Part shown: in pieces, positions 38,901 to 46,340 of the stretch
How positions within the stretch are numbered: the stretch's first letter is position 1
How the letters are laid out: every line of letters begins with the position of its first letter
Assembly (NCBI GenBank): GCA_947000775.1
Contig: CAMQGK010000147.1
Span: 3,536,974-3,600,973, forward strand
DNA length: 64,000 nucleotides
DNA from: Pterois miles
Taxonomy: Eukaryota > Chordata > Actinopteri > Perciformes > Scorpaenidae
Reading direction: 5' to 3'
Notes under the pieces: model-generated
Told to the model about the DNA's origin: nothing
What the model saw: only the letters and a program-made list of their open reading frames with translations
Databases searched by the model: none
Program-made: the position numbers and the translations under genes

Positions 38901-39554
38901 AGTAAACTACCTCAAATCTGCACTTAAAACGGAGGTAGTTAAGTAAATGTACTTGGTTACTTTTTGCAACTTAAGAAGACTCACTTAAAGGATCAGTTCA
39001 CCCACTAAAACACATTTTCTCAGATTTCTGTGGTTGTCATAATAACCTGTAACTGTTTGAGGATAATGGATTAAATGTCGTTAGGGGGATCTTATATTAT
39101 GACTCCAGCTCTGTGGCAGCGATGCCGCTAACGTTGACCCTCCTCTGTTCCTAGTTTGACCAAATGTCGGTGCAGGCGAGTCAGTACGGGGACGAGCTCC
39201 GCATCGTGAAGGGCGAGGTGGCCGAGGTCAACCGCCTGATCAGCCGCCTGCAGAGCGAGATAGAGGCTGTCAAAGCACAGGTACCACAGGAAGCAGAATA
39301 TAATCTATAATCAGAGTGATAGATCATTTGAGATCCAGCATGGATGACCTGTCCCCCCACACCCCCAGCGTGGCGGTCTGGAGAACCAGCTGGCTGAGGC
39401 CGAGGAGCGTGGAGAGCTGGCGGTGAAAGAGGCCAAAGCTCGGACCAGAGACCTGGAAGACGCCCTGCAGAGGGCCAAGCAGGACATGGCCCGCCAGCTC
39501 CGGGAGTACCAGGTGAGACGAGGAAGACCAGATCAGACCAGACAGACATTAGTG

Positions 39555-39586
<32 letters not shown>

Positions 39587-39909
39587 GTAGTAGTAGTAGT
39601 AGTAGTTGTAGTAGTAGTATTGTTATCATTAGCATTATCATTGTTATTATTGTCATTATTATTATTACTAAATACAGGACAGTACATAAATGCATGCTTA
39701 AATAAAAATGCAAGAAAGGTTTTTAAATGTTCTGTATAAATAAATGCAGTGTTAACGCTGGACTAGAAACCACATTATTACACTAAACTATTGTACTGTC
39801 ATTACTGCAGAGTTGAAGACGTAACTCTGTAAATTATGGGGTAAAAGTAATAAATATATACTGTATATATGTAGTATATATGTATGTATGTATGTATGTA
39901 TATGTATGT

Positions 39910-39988
<79 letters not shown>

Positions 39989-42900
39989 GATGATGGAGAT
40001 GATGGAGAGGGTGGAGAAGATGGAGAGGATGGAGAGGGTGGCGAGAGTTGAGAGGATGGAGAGGATGAAGATGATGGAGAGGATGGAGAGGATGGAGAGG
40101 ATGAAGAGGATGGAGATGATGGAGAGGGTGGAGAAGATGGAGAGGATGGAGAGGGTGGCGAGAGTTGAGAGGATGGAGAGGGTGGAGAGGATGAAGATGA
40201 TGGAGAGGATGGAGAGGATGGAGAGGATGAAGAGGATGGAGAGGGTGGAGAGGGTGAAGAGGATGGAGAGGATGGAGAGGGTGGAGAGGGTGGGTTGACA
40301 CTGGGCCTGTTCAGTGATGTGGAGTAACGTTTTCTTCTTCACCTGCAGGACCTGATGAACCTGAAACTGGCTCTGGACATTGAGATCGCCACCTACAGGA
40401 AGCTGCTGGAGGGAGAGGAGGACAGGTGAGAGGAGGAGAGGAGGAGGAGGAGGAGGAGGAGGAGGACAGGTGGGAGGAGGAGGAGGAGGAGGACAGGTGG
40501 GAGGAGGAGGAGGAGGAGGACAGGTGAGAGGAGGAGGAGGAGGAGGAGGAGGAGGAGGAGGAGGACAGGTGGGAGGAGGAGGAGGAGGAGGAGGACAGGT
40601 GGGAGGAGGAGAAGGAGGAGGAGGAGAGGAGGACAGGTGAGAGGAGGAGGAGGAGGAGGAGGAGGAGGAGGAGGAGAGGAGGAGGACAGGTGGGAGGAGG
40701 AGGAGGAGGAGAAGGAGAAGGAGGAGGAGGAGGAGGAGGAGGAGAAGGAGGAGGAGGACAGGTGAAGAGGAGGAGGAGGAGGAGGACAGGTGAGGAGGAG
40801 GAGGAGGAGAAGGAGGAGGAGGAGGAGGTGGGAGGAGGAGGAGGAGGAGGAGGAGGACAGGTGGGAGGAGGAGAGGAGGAGGAGGAGGAGAGGAGGAGGA
40901 GGAGGACAGGTGAGAGGAGGAGGAGGAGGAGAAGAGAGGAGGAGGAGGAGAAGAGGAGGAGGAGAGGAGAGGAGATAAGATAAGATAAGATATTCCTTTA
41001 TTGGTCCCACAGTGGGGAAATTCACACATTACAGCAGCAAAGTGGATAGTGCAATAAAGACAAGAAGCACAGATTTAAAAACAGTATTAATACAATAAAA
41101 TAAATAAATTAGTATATACATAATAGAAAAAGTAAGTAAAGCCAGAAGTATGTCCTTTATATCAATAAATAAGTTTGTTGTGAATGTGACTGTGATTGTG
41201 GTTTACTGGGAGCAGTGCTGGTTGTGGAGTCTGTATGTGGTCTACTGGGAGCAGTGCTGGTTGTGAATGTGTATGTGGTCTACTGGGAGCAGTGCTGGTT
41301 GTGAATGTGACTGTGATTGTGGTTTACTGGGAGCAGTGCTGGTTGTGGAGTCTAACAGCTGCAGGCAGGAAGGACCTTCTGTAACGCTCCTTCGTACACT
41401 TAGGGTGTAGCAGCCTGTCACTGAAGGAGCTCTCCAGAGCTCTGATGGTGTCTCTCATGGGGTGGGAGTCCTTCTCCATCATGGATGACAGCTTAGCCAT
41501 CGTCCTCCTCTCTCCCACCACCTGCACTGAGTCCAGAGAGCATCCCAGGACAGAGCTGGTCCTTTTGATAATCTTATCCAGCCTCTTCCTGTCTGCAGCT
41601 GTGATGCTGCTGCCCCAGCAAACCACTCCATAAAATATGGCTGATGCCACCACGGTGTCATAAAAAGTTTTCAGTAGTGTCCCCTGCACTCCAAAAGACC
41701 TCAGTCTCCTGAGCAGATACAGTCTGCTCTGGCCTTTTTATGGAGTTCAGAGGAGTTTGTTGTCCACTCCAGTTTATTGTTCAGGTGAACACCCAGGTAT
41801 TTATAAGATGTCACCATATCAATGTCTGATCCCTGGATGTTCACCGGTGTTGGAGGGGGATGAGTTTGCCTGCGGAAATCCACCACCAGCTCTTTAGTTT
41901 TCCCCACGTTGATCTGGAGGTGGTTCCGCAGGCACCAGTCCACGAAGTCCTGGGAAAGTTCTCTGTACTCCCCATCGTCCCCATCAGTGATGAGGCCGAC
42001 GATAGCAGAGTCATCAGAGAACTTCTGCAGGTGACAGGTTGGTGAGTTGTAAGTGAAGTCTGCAGTGTAGAGCGTGAAGAGGAACGGAGCCAGAACCGTT
42101 CCCTGCGGGGCCCCCACACTGCAGACCACCGTGTCTGAACCGTTCCCTGCGGGGCCCCCACACTGCAGACCACCGTGTCTGAACCGTTCCCTGCGGGGCC
42201 CCCACACTGCAGACCACCGTGTCTGAAGTGAAGTCCTGTGTCCTCACATACTGTGGACGGTTTGTGAGGTAGTCCAGTACCCAGGATGTAAGATGGTGAT
42301 CTACCCCTGCAGTCTCCAGTTTGCCCCCCAGAAGTGTCGGCTGGATGGTGTTGAAAGCACTGGAGAAATCAAAGAACATGATCCTCACAGTGCTGCCAGG
42401 TTTCTCCAGGTGAGACAGAGCTCGGTCCACAAGGAAGATGACGGCATCATCCACCCCAATGCCAGGTTGGTAGGCAAACTGTAGTGGGTCCATGGATGGA
42501 CTCACCACAGGGCGGAGATGTTGGAGGACCAGGCGCTCCAGGGCCTTCATCAGGTGGGATGTTAATGCCACCGGCCTGAAGCTGCTGGGGTCCTTGGGGT
42601 GTGGGGTCTTGGGCACAGGTACCACGCAGGATGTCTTCCACAGTTGTGGTACCTTCCTCAGCTTCAGGCTCAGGTTGAATAGATGTCCAAAAGTCCCACA
42701 CAGCTGGTCTGCGCAGGACTTTAGGAGCCTGGAGCTGATGCCATCTGGACCCGTAGCCTTCCTCACGTTCATCTTCTTGAGCTGGTTCTTCACCTGAAGT
42801 GTTGTGAAGGACAAACTGGAGCAGGGGGGCTGTGTGTCAGAGGCAGAGGAGGGGGGGGGGGGGTCAGGGCTGAGTAGTGGAGCAGAGGGGGGTTGTCTAT

Positions 42901-44026
42901 GGGGGAGGAGAAGGAGGAGGAGGAGGAGAAGAGGAAGTGTCTCTGTGTGTCTCCTTCAGTATAAAACACTAACACCACCTCTCTCTCCTTCGTCTGCAGA
43001 CTGGGACAACAGTCCATCCTCCACATCCAGACGGTGTCCAACTACAGTGAGTAACGAGGAGGAGGAGGAGGAGGAGGAGGAGGAGGAGGAGGAGGAGGAG
43101 GAGGAGGAGGAGGAGCGTCCATCACCCTCCTCGCTCCTTCTGTCAGCGATCTGTCAACACGACAGGAAACGCTGCTACCGAAGACAGTTTCTGTTCAGCT
43201 TGATGCCTTTCCATTGACATAATTCCACTCTTATATTCCAATGATTGACATATTTTAATAATTGAAATAAAATAATACATCAATAATAAATAAATAAATA
43301 ACAGTTATAAAATTCCAAACTACAGATAAAATTGGCTGATAAACTTTACAAAAAGTTTACAAAAGACAAATGAACTGTTAGATGTTATTTCATGCATCAT
43401 GGTCTATCAGATCATTTAACCCCTTCATGTCCTGTTGGCTAGTTTAATCTGCAGCAATGCATATGGTCAAGAAATTAACTGTTAGTGGTTATTTCATGGC
43501 AATGCATCATGGTCTATCAGATCATTTAACCCCTTCATGTCCTGTTTAGTTTAATCTGCAGCAATGCATCATGGTCTATCAGATCATTTAACTCCTTCAT
43601 GTCCTGTTTAGTTTAATCTGCAGCAATGCATCATGGTCTATCAGATCATTTAACTCCTTCATGTCCTGTTTAGTTTAATCTGCAGCAATGCATCATGGTC
43701 TATCAGATCATTTAACTCCTTCATGTCCTGTTTAGTTTAATCTGCAGCAATGCATCATGGTCTATCAGATCATTTAACTCCTTCATGTCCTGTTTAGTTT
43801 AACAGAAAAATAGGTTAAATTAACCCTTCCTTTTTTTAATAAAGTTAAATTACCCTACTTTTAAGAAAGTATACATCCCTGTTGGCTAGTTTAACCACCA
43901 GCCTCTGTCTCTCCAGGTACTAAAAGTACTAACGGGTACCACAGTAGCAGCAGCTCTCCTGCTCCCAAACTGCTGATAAAGACGACTGAGACCAGAGACA
44001 ACTCCACCAGATACAGCTCTCACTGA
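24320..44026 (+). CDS. type II keratin, K8-like (complete gene, 10 coding exons)
   Basis: Keratin II forms obligate heteropolymers with type I keratins in epithelial intermediate filaments. The ten exons listed below join in frame to 448 aa: a Ser/Gly head (1-~80), the helix-initiation motif LNNRFATFIDKVRFLEQQNK (~96-115), the rod, the helix-termination motif EIATYRKLLEGEEDR (~383-397), and a 51-aa tail ending LLIKTTETRDNSTRYSSH. SLLAPLNLEIDPSL and the IKDTSVVVQMDNSR segment are typical of type II. Tail motif LLIKTTETRD resembles simple-epithelial K8 and type III proteins. Exon sizes 209, 61, 96, 165 and 126 equal those I recall for type II keratins, but the following 221-nt exon is split 144+77. 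Introns are mostly tandem repeats, spreading 1.35 kb of coding sequence over 19.7 kb. The exact fish paralogue is not decided. Confidence 0.93.
24619..28205. repeat. 28-bp minisatellite that includes the exon 1 splice donor
   Basis: Each unit is CTTCATAGACAAG + GTAACG + AGACTAGAG. The first unit overlaps the last 13 coding nt of exon 1 and the real 5' splice site. I estimate 110-125 units (not counted exactly). Some units carry GGAACG, which destroys the GT; others carry a short TAGTTAAAACTAGAG form. Distal units (after ~27000) shift to CATAGATGAGGTAA. A SINE interrupts the array at about 26610-26960. Confidence 0.95.
26610..26960 (-). mobile_element. tRNA-SINE inside, and interleaved with, the minisatellite
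   Basis: (GAAA)n, ACACTCTGTTGTTCACACAG, GGTTTGGTGCCTTGCTCAGG and TTGGTCTTGGTCCAT match the SINE at 20970-21272 in order. Between GCTCAGGGGTACC and CTTGGTCTTGG, however, two to three minisatellite pieces (CTTCATAGACAAGGTAAC) replace SINE sequence, and another piece interrupts the tRNA-like head. Confidence 0.75.
28206..29339. other. keratin intron 1, middle part
   Basis: AT-rich non-coding sequence; nothing supportable was seen. Confidence 0.4.
29340..30030. repeat. ~30-bp minisatellite
   Basis: About 22 imperfect units of GTTGCCTAAACCTAAAGAAG plus TTGTAGTTTT. The unit length, divisible by three, keeps frames open by chance. The CCTAAA strings are not telomeric repeats. Confidence 0.85.
30031..31391. 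other. keratin intron 1, 3' part
   Basis: Non-coding. A short GC-rich patch (GGCCGCCGGCGGGAAACTGG, near 30724) may be regulatory. It ends with acceptor TGCCTCCATCATTCAG. Confidence 0.35.
31392..31600 (+). CDS. keratin exon 2 (rest of coil 1A, L1, start of 1B)
   Basis: 209 nt, VRFLEQQNKMLETKLELLQG to GLVEDYKH, leaving AA| for a split Lys. Size and phase match the standard type II keratin exon 2. The donor AA|GTAAGT leads straight into a repeat array. Confidence 0.93.
31601..33655. repeat. 21-bp minisatellite filling keratin intron 2
   Basis: About 98 units in 2.06 kb, beginning at the donor itself. The first ~1 kb alternates two 21-bp monomers, CTGTGGTACTAAACCGAG and CTGTAGTAGTAAACAGAG types, giving a 42-bp higher-order unit. 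After ~32650 it becomes mostly one monomer ending GTAGTAAATAGAG. Because 21 is a multiple of three, spurious frames (VSVVVNR) stay open. Confidence 0.95.
33691..33751 (+). CDS. keratin exon 3 (coil 1B)
   Basis: 61 nt, completing Lys and encoding YEDEINKRNNLENDFVILKK. The 61-nt size is the classic type II exon 3. The donor AAG|GTCAGC is followed within 12 nt by an (ATTC)n run (about 33762-33791). Confidence 0.93.
33752..34562. other. keratin intron 3
   Basis: (ATTC)n microsatellite near the donor, then non-coding sequence rich in GCTAGC/CTAGCTAG at about 34065-34170. Acceptor TGTGTTTTCAG. Confidence 0.5.
34563..34658 (+). CDS. keratin exon 4 (coil 1B end, L12)
   Basis: 96 nt, DVDSAYLVKADLEDKVGALT to FLRNVYEE. 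Standard size and phase 0. Donor GAG|GTAGAG. Confidence 0.93.
34955..35765. repeat. 44-bp AT-rich minisatellite
   Basis: About 18 units of ATAATTTAATGAGAATAAAC plus TCATAATATTATGAGAAAAA, starts spaced 44 bp apart. Variants carry AAAGTCATAACTTTACCAG. Confidence 0.9.
35850..35925. repeat. (AAT)n/(AAC)n microsatellite
   Basis: AAT units flank an AAC core within keratin intron 4. Confidence 0.9.
36498..36570 (-). mobile_element. LINE/SINE 3' tail with (GATAA)n
   Basis: AGATAAGATAAGATGAACCT and TTATTAATCCCTGGAGGGAA match the tail at 16275 in the same orientation. The rest of the element is absent. Confidence 0.5.
36842..38266. repeat. 25-bp minisatellite abutting the exon 5 acceptor
   Basis: About 57 units of ACAGGATGGTAGTGTATACA + TACAT with point variants (AGTGT, AGCGT, AGAGT; TACAT or TATAT). 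A 25-bp period cycles through all three frames and happens to lack stops on the - strand, which explains ~500-codon frames there. The array ends 25 nt before the acceptor of exon 5. Confidence 0.95.
38292..38456 (+). CDS. keratin exon 5 (coil 2)
   Basis: 165 nt, ELRELQASIKDTSVVVQMDN to AWYKSK. Contains the type II segment IKDTSVVV and YEEIAARSREEAE. Standard size, phase 0. Donor AAA|GTAAGG. Confidence 0.93.
38457..39154. other. keratin intron 5
   Basis: Non-coding, AT-rich. A stretch near 38990 (AAAGGATCAGTTCACCCAC) resembles a dispersed fish repeat. Acceptor CTCTGTTCCTAG. Confidence 0.4.
39155..39280 (+). CDS. keratin exon 6 (coil 2)
   Basis: 126 nt, FDQMSVQASQYGDELRIVKG to EIEAVKAQ. Standard size, phase 0. 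A short 88-nt intron follows. Confidence 0.93.
39369..39512 (+). CDS. keratin exon 7 (first part of the usual 221-nt exon)
   Basis: 144 nt, RGGLENQLAEAEERGELAVK to RQLREYQ. It ends TACCAG|GTGAGA, phase 0. Together with exon 8 it totals 221 nt, the size of the single exon at this place in other type II keratins. Confidence 0.9.
39558..39665. repeat. (ATT)n/(AGT)n microsatellite
   Basis: Trinucleotide runs in the extra intron, followed by imperfect ATT units to about 39665. Confidence 0.85.
39910..39987 (+). repeat. 78-nt uninterrupted G homopolymer
   Basis: Counted directly as 78 consecutive G. It is preceded by (TATG)n and followed by a GA-rich array. A potential G-quadruplex and a likely sequencing or replication obstacle. 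Confidence 0.95.
39988..40293. repeat. GGATGGAGA-type purine minisatellite
   Basis: Units such as GAGGATGGAGAGGGTGGAGA. Purines dominate the + strand for about 300 nt. Two longer segments (near 40010 and 40130) are near-duplicates. Confidence 0.9.
40349..40425 (+). CDS. keratin exon 8 (helix termination motif)
   Basis: 77 nt, DLMNLKLALDIEIATYRKLL then EGEED and the AG of a split Arg. Acceptor TTCACCTGCAG, donor GACAG|GTGAGA. Reading through the donor would meet an in-frame TGA at once (40427-40429). Confidence 0.92.
40426..40975. repeat. GGA-rich minisatellite carrying copies of the exon 8 donor
   Basis: (GGA)n blocks are punctuated by GAGGACAGGTGGGAGG or GAGGACAGGTGAGAGG. Eleven copies of GGACAGGTG occur after the genuine exon end. 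The flanks of each reproduce both the coding end (GAGGAGGACAG) and the intron start. Confidence 0.92.
41185..41350. repeat. ~50-bp tandem repeat within the LINE 3' region
   Basis: Four copies of TACTGGGAGCAGTGCTGGTT with variable linkers (GTGAATGTG, GTGGAGTCTG). A local expansion of LINE sequence. Confidence 0.8.
42088..42221. repeat. 44-bp triplication inside the LINE RT
   Basis: GAACCGTTCCCTGCGGGGCC followed by CCCACACTGCAGACCACCGT and GTCT occurs three times head to tail. It duplicates the region coding for the VCSVGAPQGT motif. Two extra copies add 88 bp and shift the frame. Confidence 0.9.
43000..43046 (+). CDS. keratin exon 9 (tail start)
   Basis: 47 nt, completing Arg and encoding LGQQSILHIQTVSNY plus one base. 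Acceptor CTTCGTCTGCAG, donor ACTACA|GTGAGT. A short exon at this place is usual for type II keratins. Confidence 0.88.
43056..43115. repeat. (GAG)n microsatellite just after the exon 9 donor
   Basis: Uninterrupted GGA/GAG triplets begin about 10 nt into the intron (GTGAGTAACGAGGAGG). Confidence 0.9.
43430..43805. repeat. ~62-bp minisatellite, about 6 units
   Basis: Units carry GCATCATGGTCTATCAGATC and CTTCATGTCCTGTTTAGTTT. The first unit is longer and more diverged. Confidence 0.9.
43917..44026 (+). CDS. keratin exon 10 (tail end and stop)
   Basis: Completes Ser and encodes TKSTNGYHSSSSSPAPK then LLIKTTETRDNSTRYSSH and TGA (44024-44026). The LIKTxETRD motif is also found near the C-terminus of K8, vimentin and desmin. 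Confidence 0.9.
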
Positions 44027-45130
44027 GGACGCCGTCACAGCAGGCAGCAGGACGTCGTCTTCTGAATACTTCTACTGCGTTACATCTCAGAGGGAAATAC
44101 TGTAGTAATAGTTAACTAACACGTTACATTACTGGAGACAAAACATACGAAAATGTACAAGTAGAGTTGATGCATTTACGACTACTTTGATAATCATTTT
44201 TCTAGCTGGATCCAGATTGAATATTGTTCATGTATTAGTACTAACGTTGAGGTGTCACTTTGTGGGTCATTGTGACACAATTTCTCACAATTAATGGAGA
44301 AAATAATCAGCAGATTAATACACAATAACATAATAGTTCAAAGTGGCTCCAGTTCAACCAGCTACAGCAGTAAAATCCTGCTTTTACATGAATACATGAG
44401 TAATACTAATAATCTAATGATAGAATATATAATAGTACAACAGTCACAGATAAATACTTTCACTACATTTTACTGATTATACTGTCATACTTTTACTGAA
44501 GGAACATTTTTAATGCAGGACTTTTACCTTTACTAAATATACTGTATATTACTGTGTGGTAGTTTAACTGTAACATAGTATTTTCACAGTGTGGTATTAG
44601 TACTTTTACTTCACCACTGCATGCATGTACCATTATACGCAATCATGCTTCACACATCTGCAGTTTCTTGATGGTTTTCTTACAGATCTGTGTAAACGTG
44701 TGAGGGTGAAGGTTAATTAATAATTGACTTACTGTAGAGTAATTAAAAAGCAGAGCTAGTTCTGGTTGTACTACTTGTTGTAATTTAGTCTCTAAAGATC
44801 GTGATGTGTTTACTGTCGTCTGTCGGGTCCGTTGAGACTTTAGTTCTAATCAGCAGCATCAGGTCTTTAACCCTCTTTGGTTCCTAACAAACACTCCTCT
44901 ATTATTTTATAAGGTTAATTCATCTGTGGTCAGATTATAAGAACATATTAATATTTAATCTTGATGGTGATTTTGGGGATATCCTATTAGAGGTGCATTT
45001 TATATCCATAATATATATGATATCCATATAGATGAACTAGAGGTGTTCATCTGCAGGTGTTGTCATTGGGTTGAAGTTTCTTTACTACTTTTCTGCTTTC
45101 ACAAATAAACTGAACGTGAACAAAAAGTGT
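44027..45130 (+). other. keratin 3' untranslated region
   Basis: AT-rich sequence after the stop, with AATAAA at 45104-45109 followed about 20 nt later by GTGTTTTTTTC (GU/U-rich). No other canonical signal was noticed. Transcript end near 45125 is inferred. Confidence 0.5.
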
Positions 45131-45274
45131 TTTTTTCTTCCTGCTTCTTAAAACTGTCTCGTAACACTTACATTTTACTGGTCCACAGATTACATGGGAA
45201 CTAGGTGATAATTAGCAATTAACCTATTTGAAATTTCATTTGAAGTGCTGCCAAATTACCCCAATGTTTGTTTT

Positions 45275-45299
45275 TTTATATATATATATATATATATAT

Positions 45300-45337
<38 letters not shown>

Positions 45338-45340
45338 AGA
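45275..45340. repeat. (TA)n and (GT)n microsatellites
   Basis: Short TA run followed by about 17 GT units between the keratin and butyrophilin-like genes. Confidence 0.9.
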
Positions 45341-45859
45341 AAAAAATATTGACTAGCCTGGAATGCACATCCCTAGTATTTCGACAGTGTGGAATTAGTA
45401 CTTTTACTGCAGTAATGTGAATACTTTTTGTACCACTGGTATTATATACAGTTTTTATCTAGATTTCATTAATCATAATAATAGTGGAAATCACGCTTTT
45501 ATTGTGAATGATGTCGCGGAGGAAGTTGAGAAATCGAAAGTGTTTTGGCAAAGATCGTCTATTGATGAGAAGTCAAACTCAGAAGTTTGTTCCGTTGCAG
45601 AATCAGCGCCCAGCAGCAGAGAAACGTTTCCGCCTTTTTGGACCGAAACAGACGCCAGTAAAACATCCGCCAAGAAAGTGACGTTCAGCAGTAAAACTAC
45701 ATCATTTCTATTATCTTGTCTTATTCTACTGAAGTGGCCCGTGTTGAACCATGAGGTGTTATTTAAAATTATAATAAGGGTTTGGCGGCAGCGGATGTTG
45801 TCAGAAAAGCTCCGTAGTTTCCTCTTTATTTCGACCCTCTTTGGTTTCGGTTTGTTGTC

Positions 45860-45937
45860 CTCGCGCTGCCAGCAGCCGTTAACCGTCAGTGACGTCCCGG
45901 TGACGTCAGCGTGGCGTTACCGTGGACTTGAACAACT
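45860..45937 (+). promoter_or_regulatory. proximal promoter/5'UTR of butyrophilin-like gene, paired CRE motifs
   Basis: TGACGTCC (45890-45897) and TGACGTCA (45901-45908) lie 11 bp apart, about 30-48 nt upstream of the ATG. Both are conserved in the second copy (62849-62867). Regulation by CREB/ATF factors is inferred from the motif only. Confidence 0.4.
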
Positions 45938-46340
45938 ATGAAGCTCGTCGCTCTCGTGTGTGTGTGTGTCGTGACTCGGTGTGGAATAACGGCCGCTGGT
46001 GGAACCGGTGAGAACATCTACTGGTTTCTGTTGTAGCAGCAGGTGGAGTCAGTTTATCAGAGGTGGAGGTAATAATAATATAATAATAACGCTAGCACCG
46101 GACACTTCCGCTTTCAGCTCCGTTAAAACCAACACCAGCAGCACTGACAGGTCGCATATCGATCCCGATCATTGGCACAGATCAATATGATGACGTCGTT
46201 TCATTAAAGCCTCCTTCTGATTCATTACAGTCGTTTAATGAGCTGCGCAGCATTTAGCGGGGCGTCGTCATCCTGCAGAGAAACGAGCTGCTGGTTCTAC
46301 TTCCTGTCAGCCCTGATCGATACCTGCTGATACTTCTGAT
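45865..46340 (+). repeat. segmental duplication, copy 1 (promoter, exon 1 and intron start)
   Basis: Nearly identical to 62820-63300. The 5' flanks 45490-45865 and 62560-62820 show only patchy similarity (both have CGCTTTTATTGTGAA). Differences in the shared block include AGCAGCC/AGAAGCC and a small indel after GTCGTTTCATTA. Confidence 0.95.
45938..46007 (+). CDS. butyrophilin-like exon 1 (signal peptide)
   Basis: 23 codons plus one base. MKLVALVCVCVVTRCG is a hydrophobic leader with a basic residue near the start. Donor ACCG|GTGAGA, phase 1. The GTGTGTGTGT coding for VCVCV is a potential slippage site. Confidence 0.8.

Larger units (their letters stand above)
40976..42815 (-). mobile_element. 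5'-truncated L2/CR1-like LINE with damaged reverse transcriptase
   Basis: Inserted antisense in keratin intron 8. The 3' end (+ strand left) is (GATAA)n then TTTATTGGTCCCACAGTGG. Upstream, the - strand frame from 42814 encodes RT motifs in order: RKATGPDGISSRLLKSCADQ, FRPVALTSHLMKALERL, FFDFSSAFNTIQP, SVGAPQGT. A second frame gives FSDDSAIVG (catalytic Asp pair) and HLQINVGKTKELVVDFRR. The switch between frames coincides with a 44-bp triplication at about 42088-42221. No endonuclease region is present. Non-functional relic. Confidence 0.85.

Noticed and set aside
39181..41029. Frames rich in Gly, Pro, Ser, Leu or His-Pro-Leu on both strands
   Set aside because: Translation of poly-G, GGATGGAGA and GGA arrays. 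Real keratin exons are interspersed on the + strand in other frames.
45417..45941. 174-codon + strand frame just upstream of the butyrophilin-like exon 1
   Set aside because: No family resemblance. It lies in the promoter/5'UTR area, and the conserved signal peptide uses a different start at 45938.
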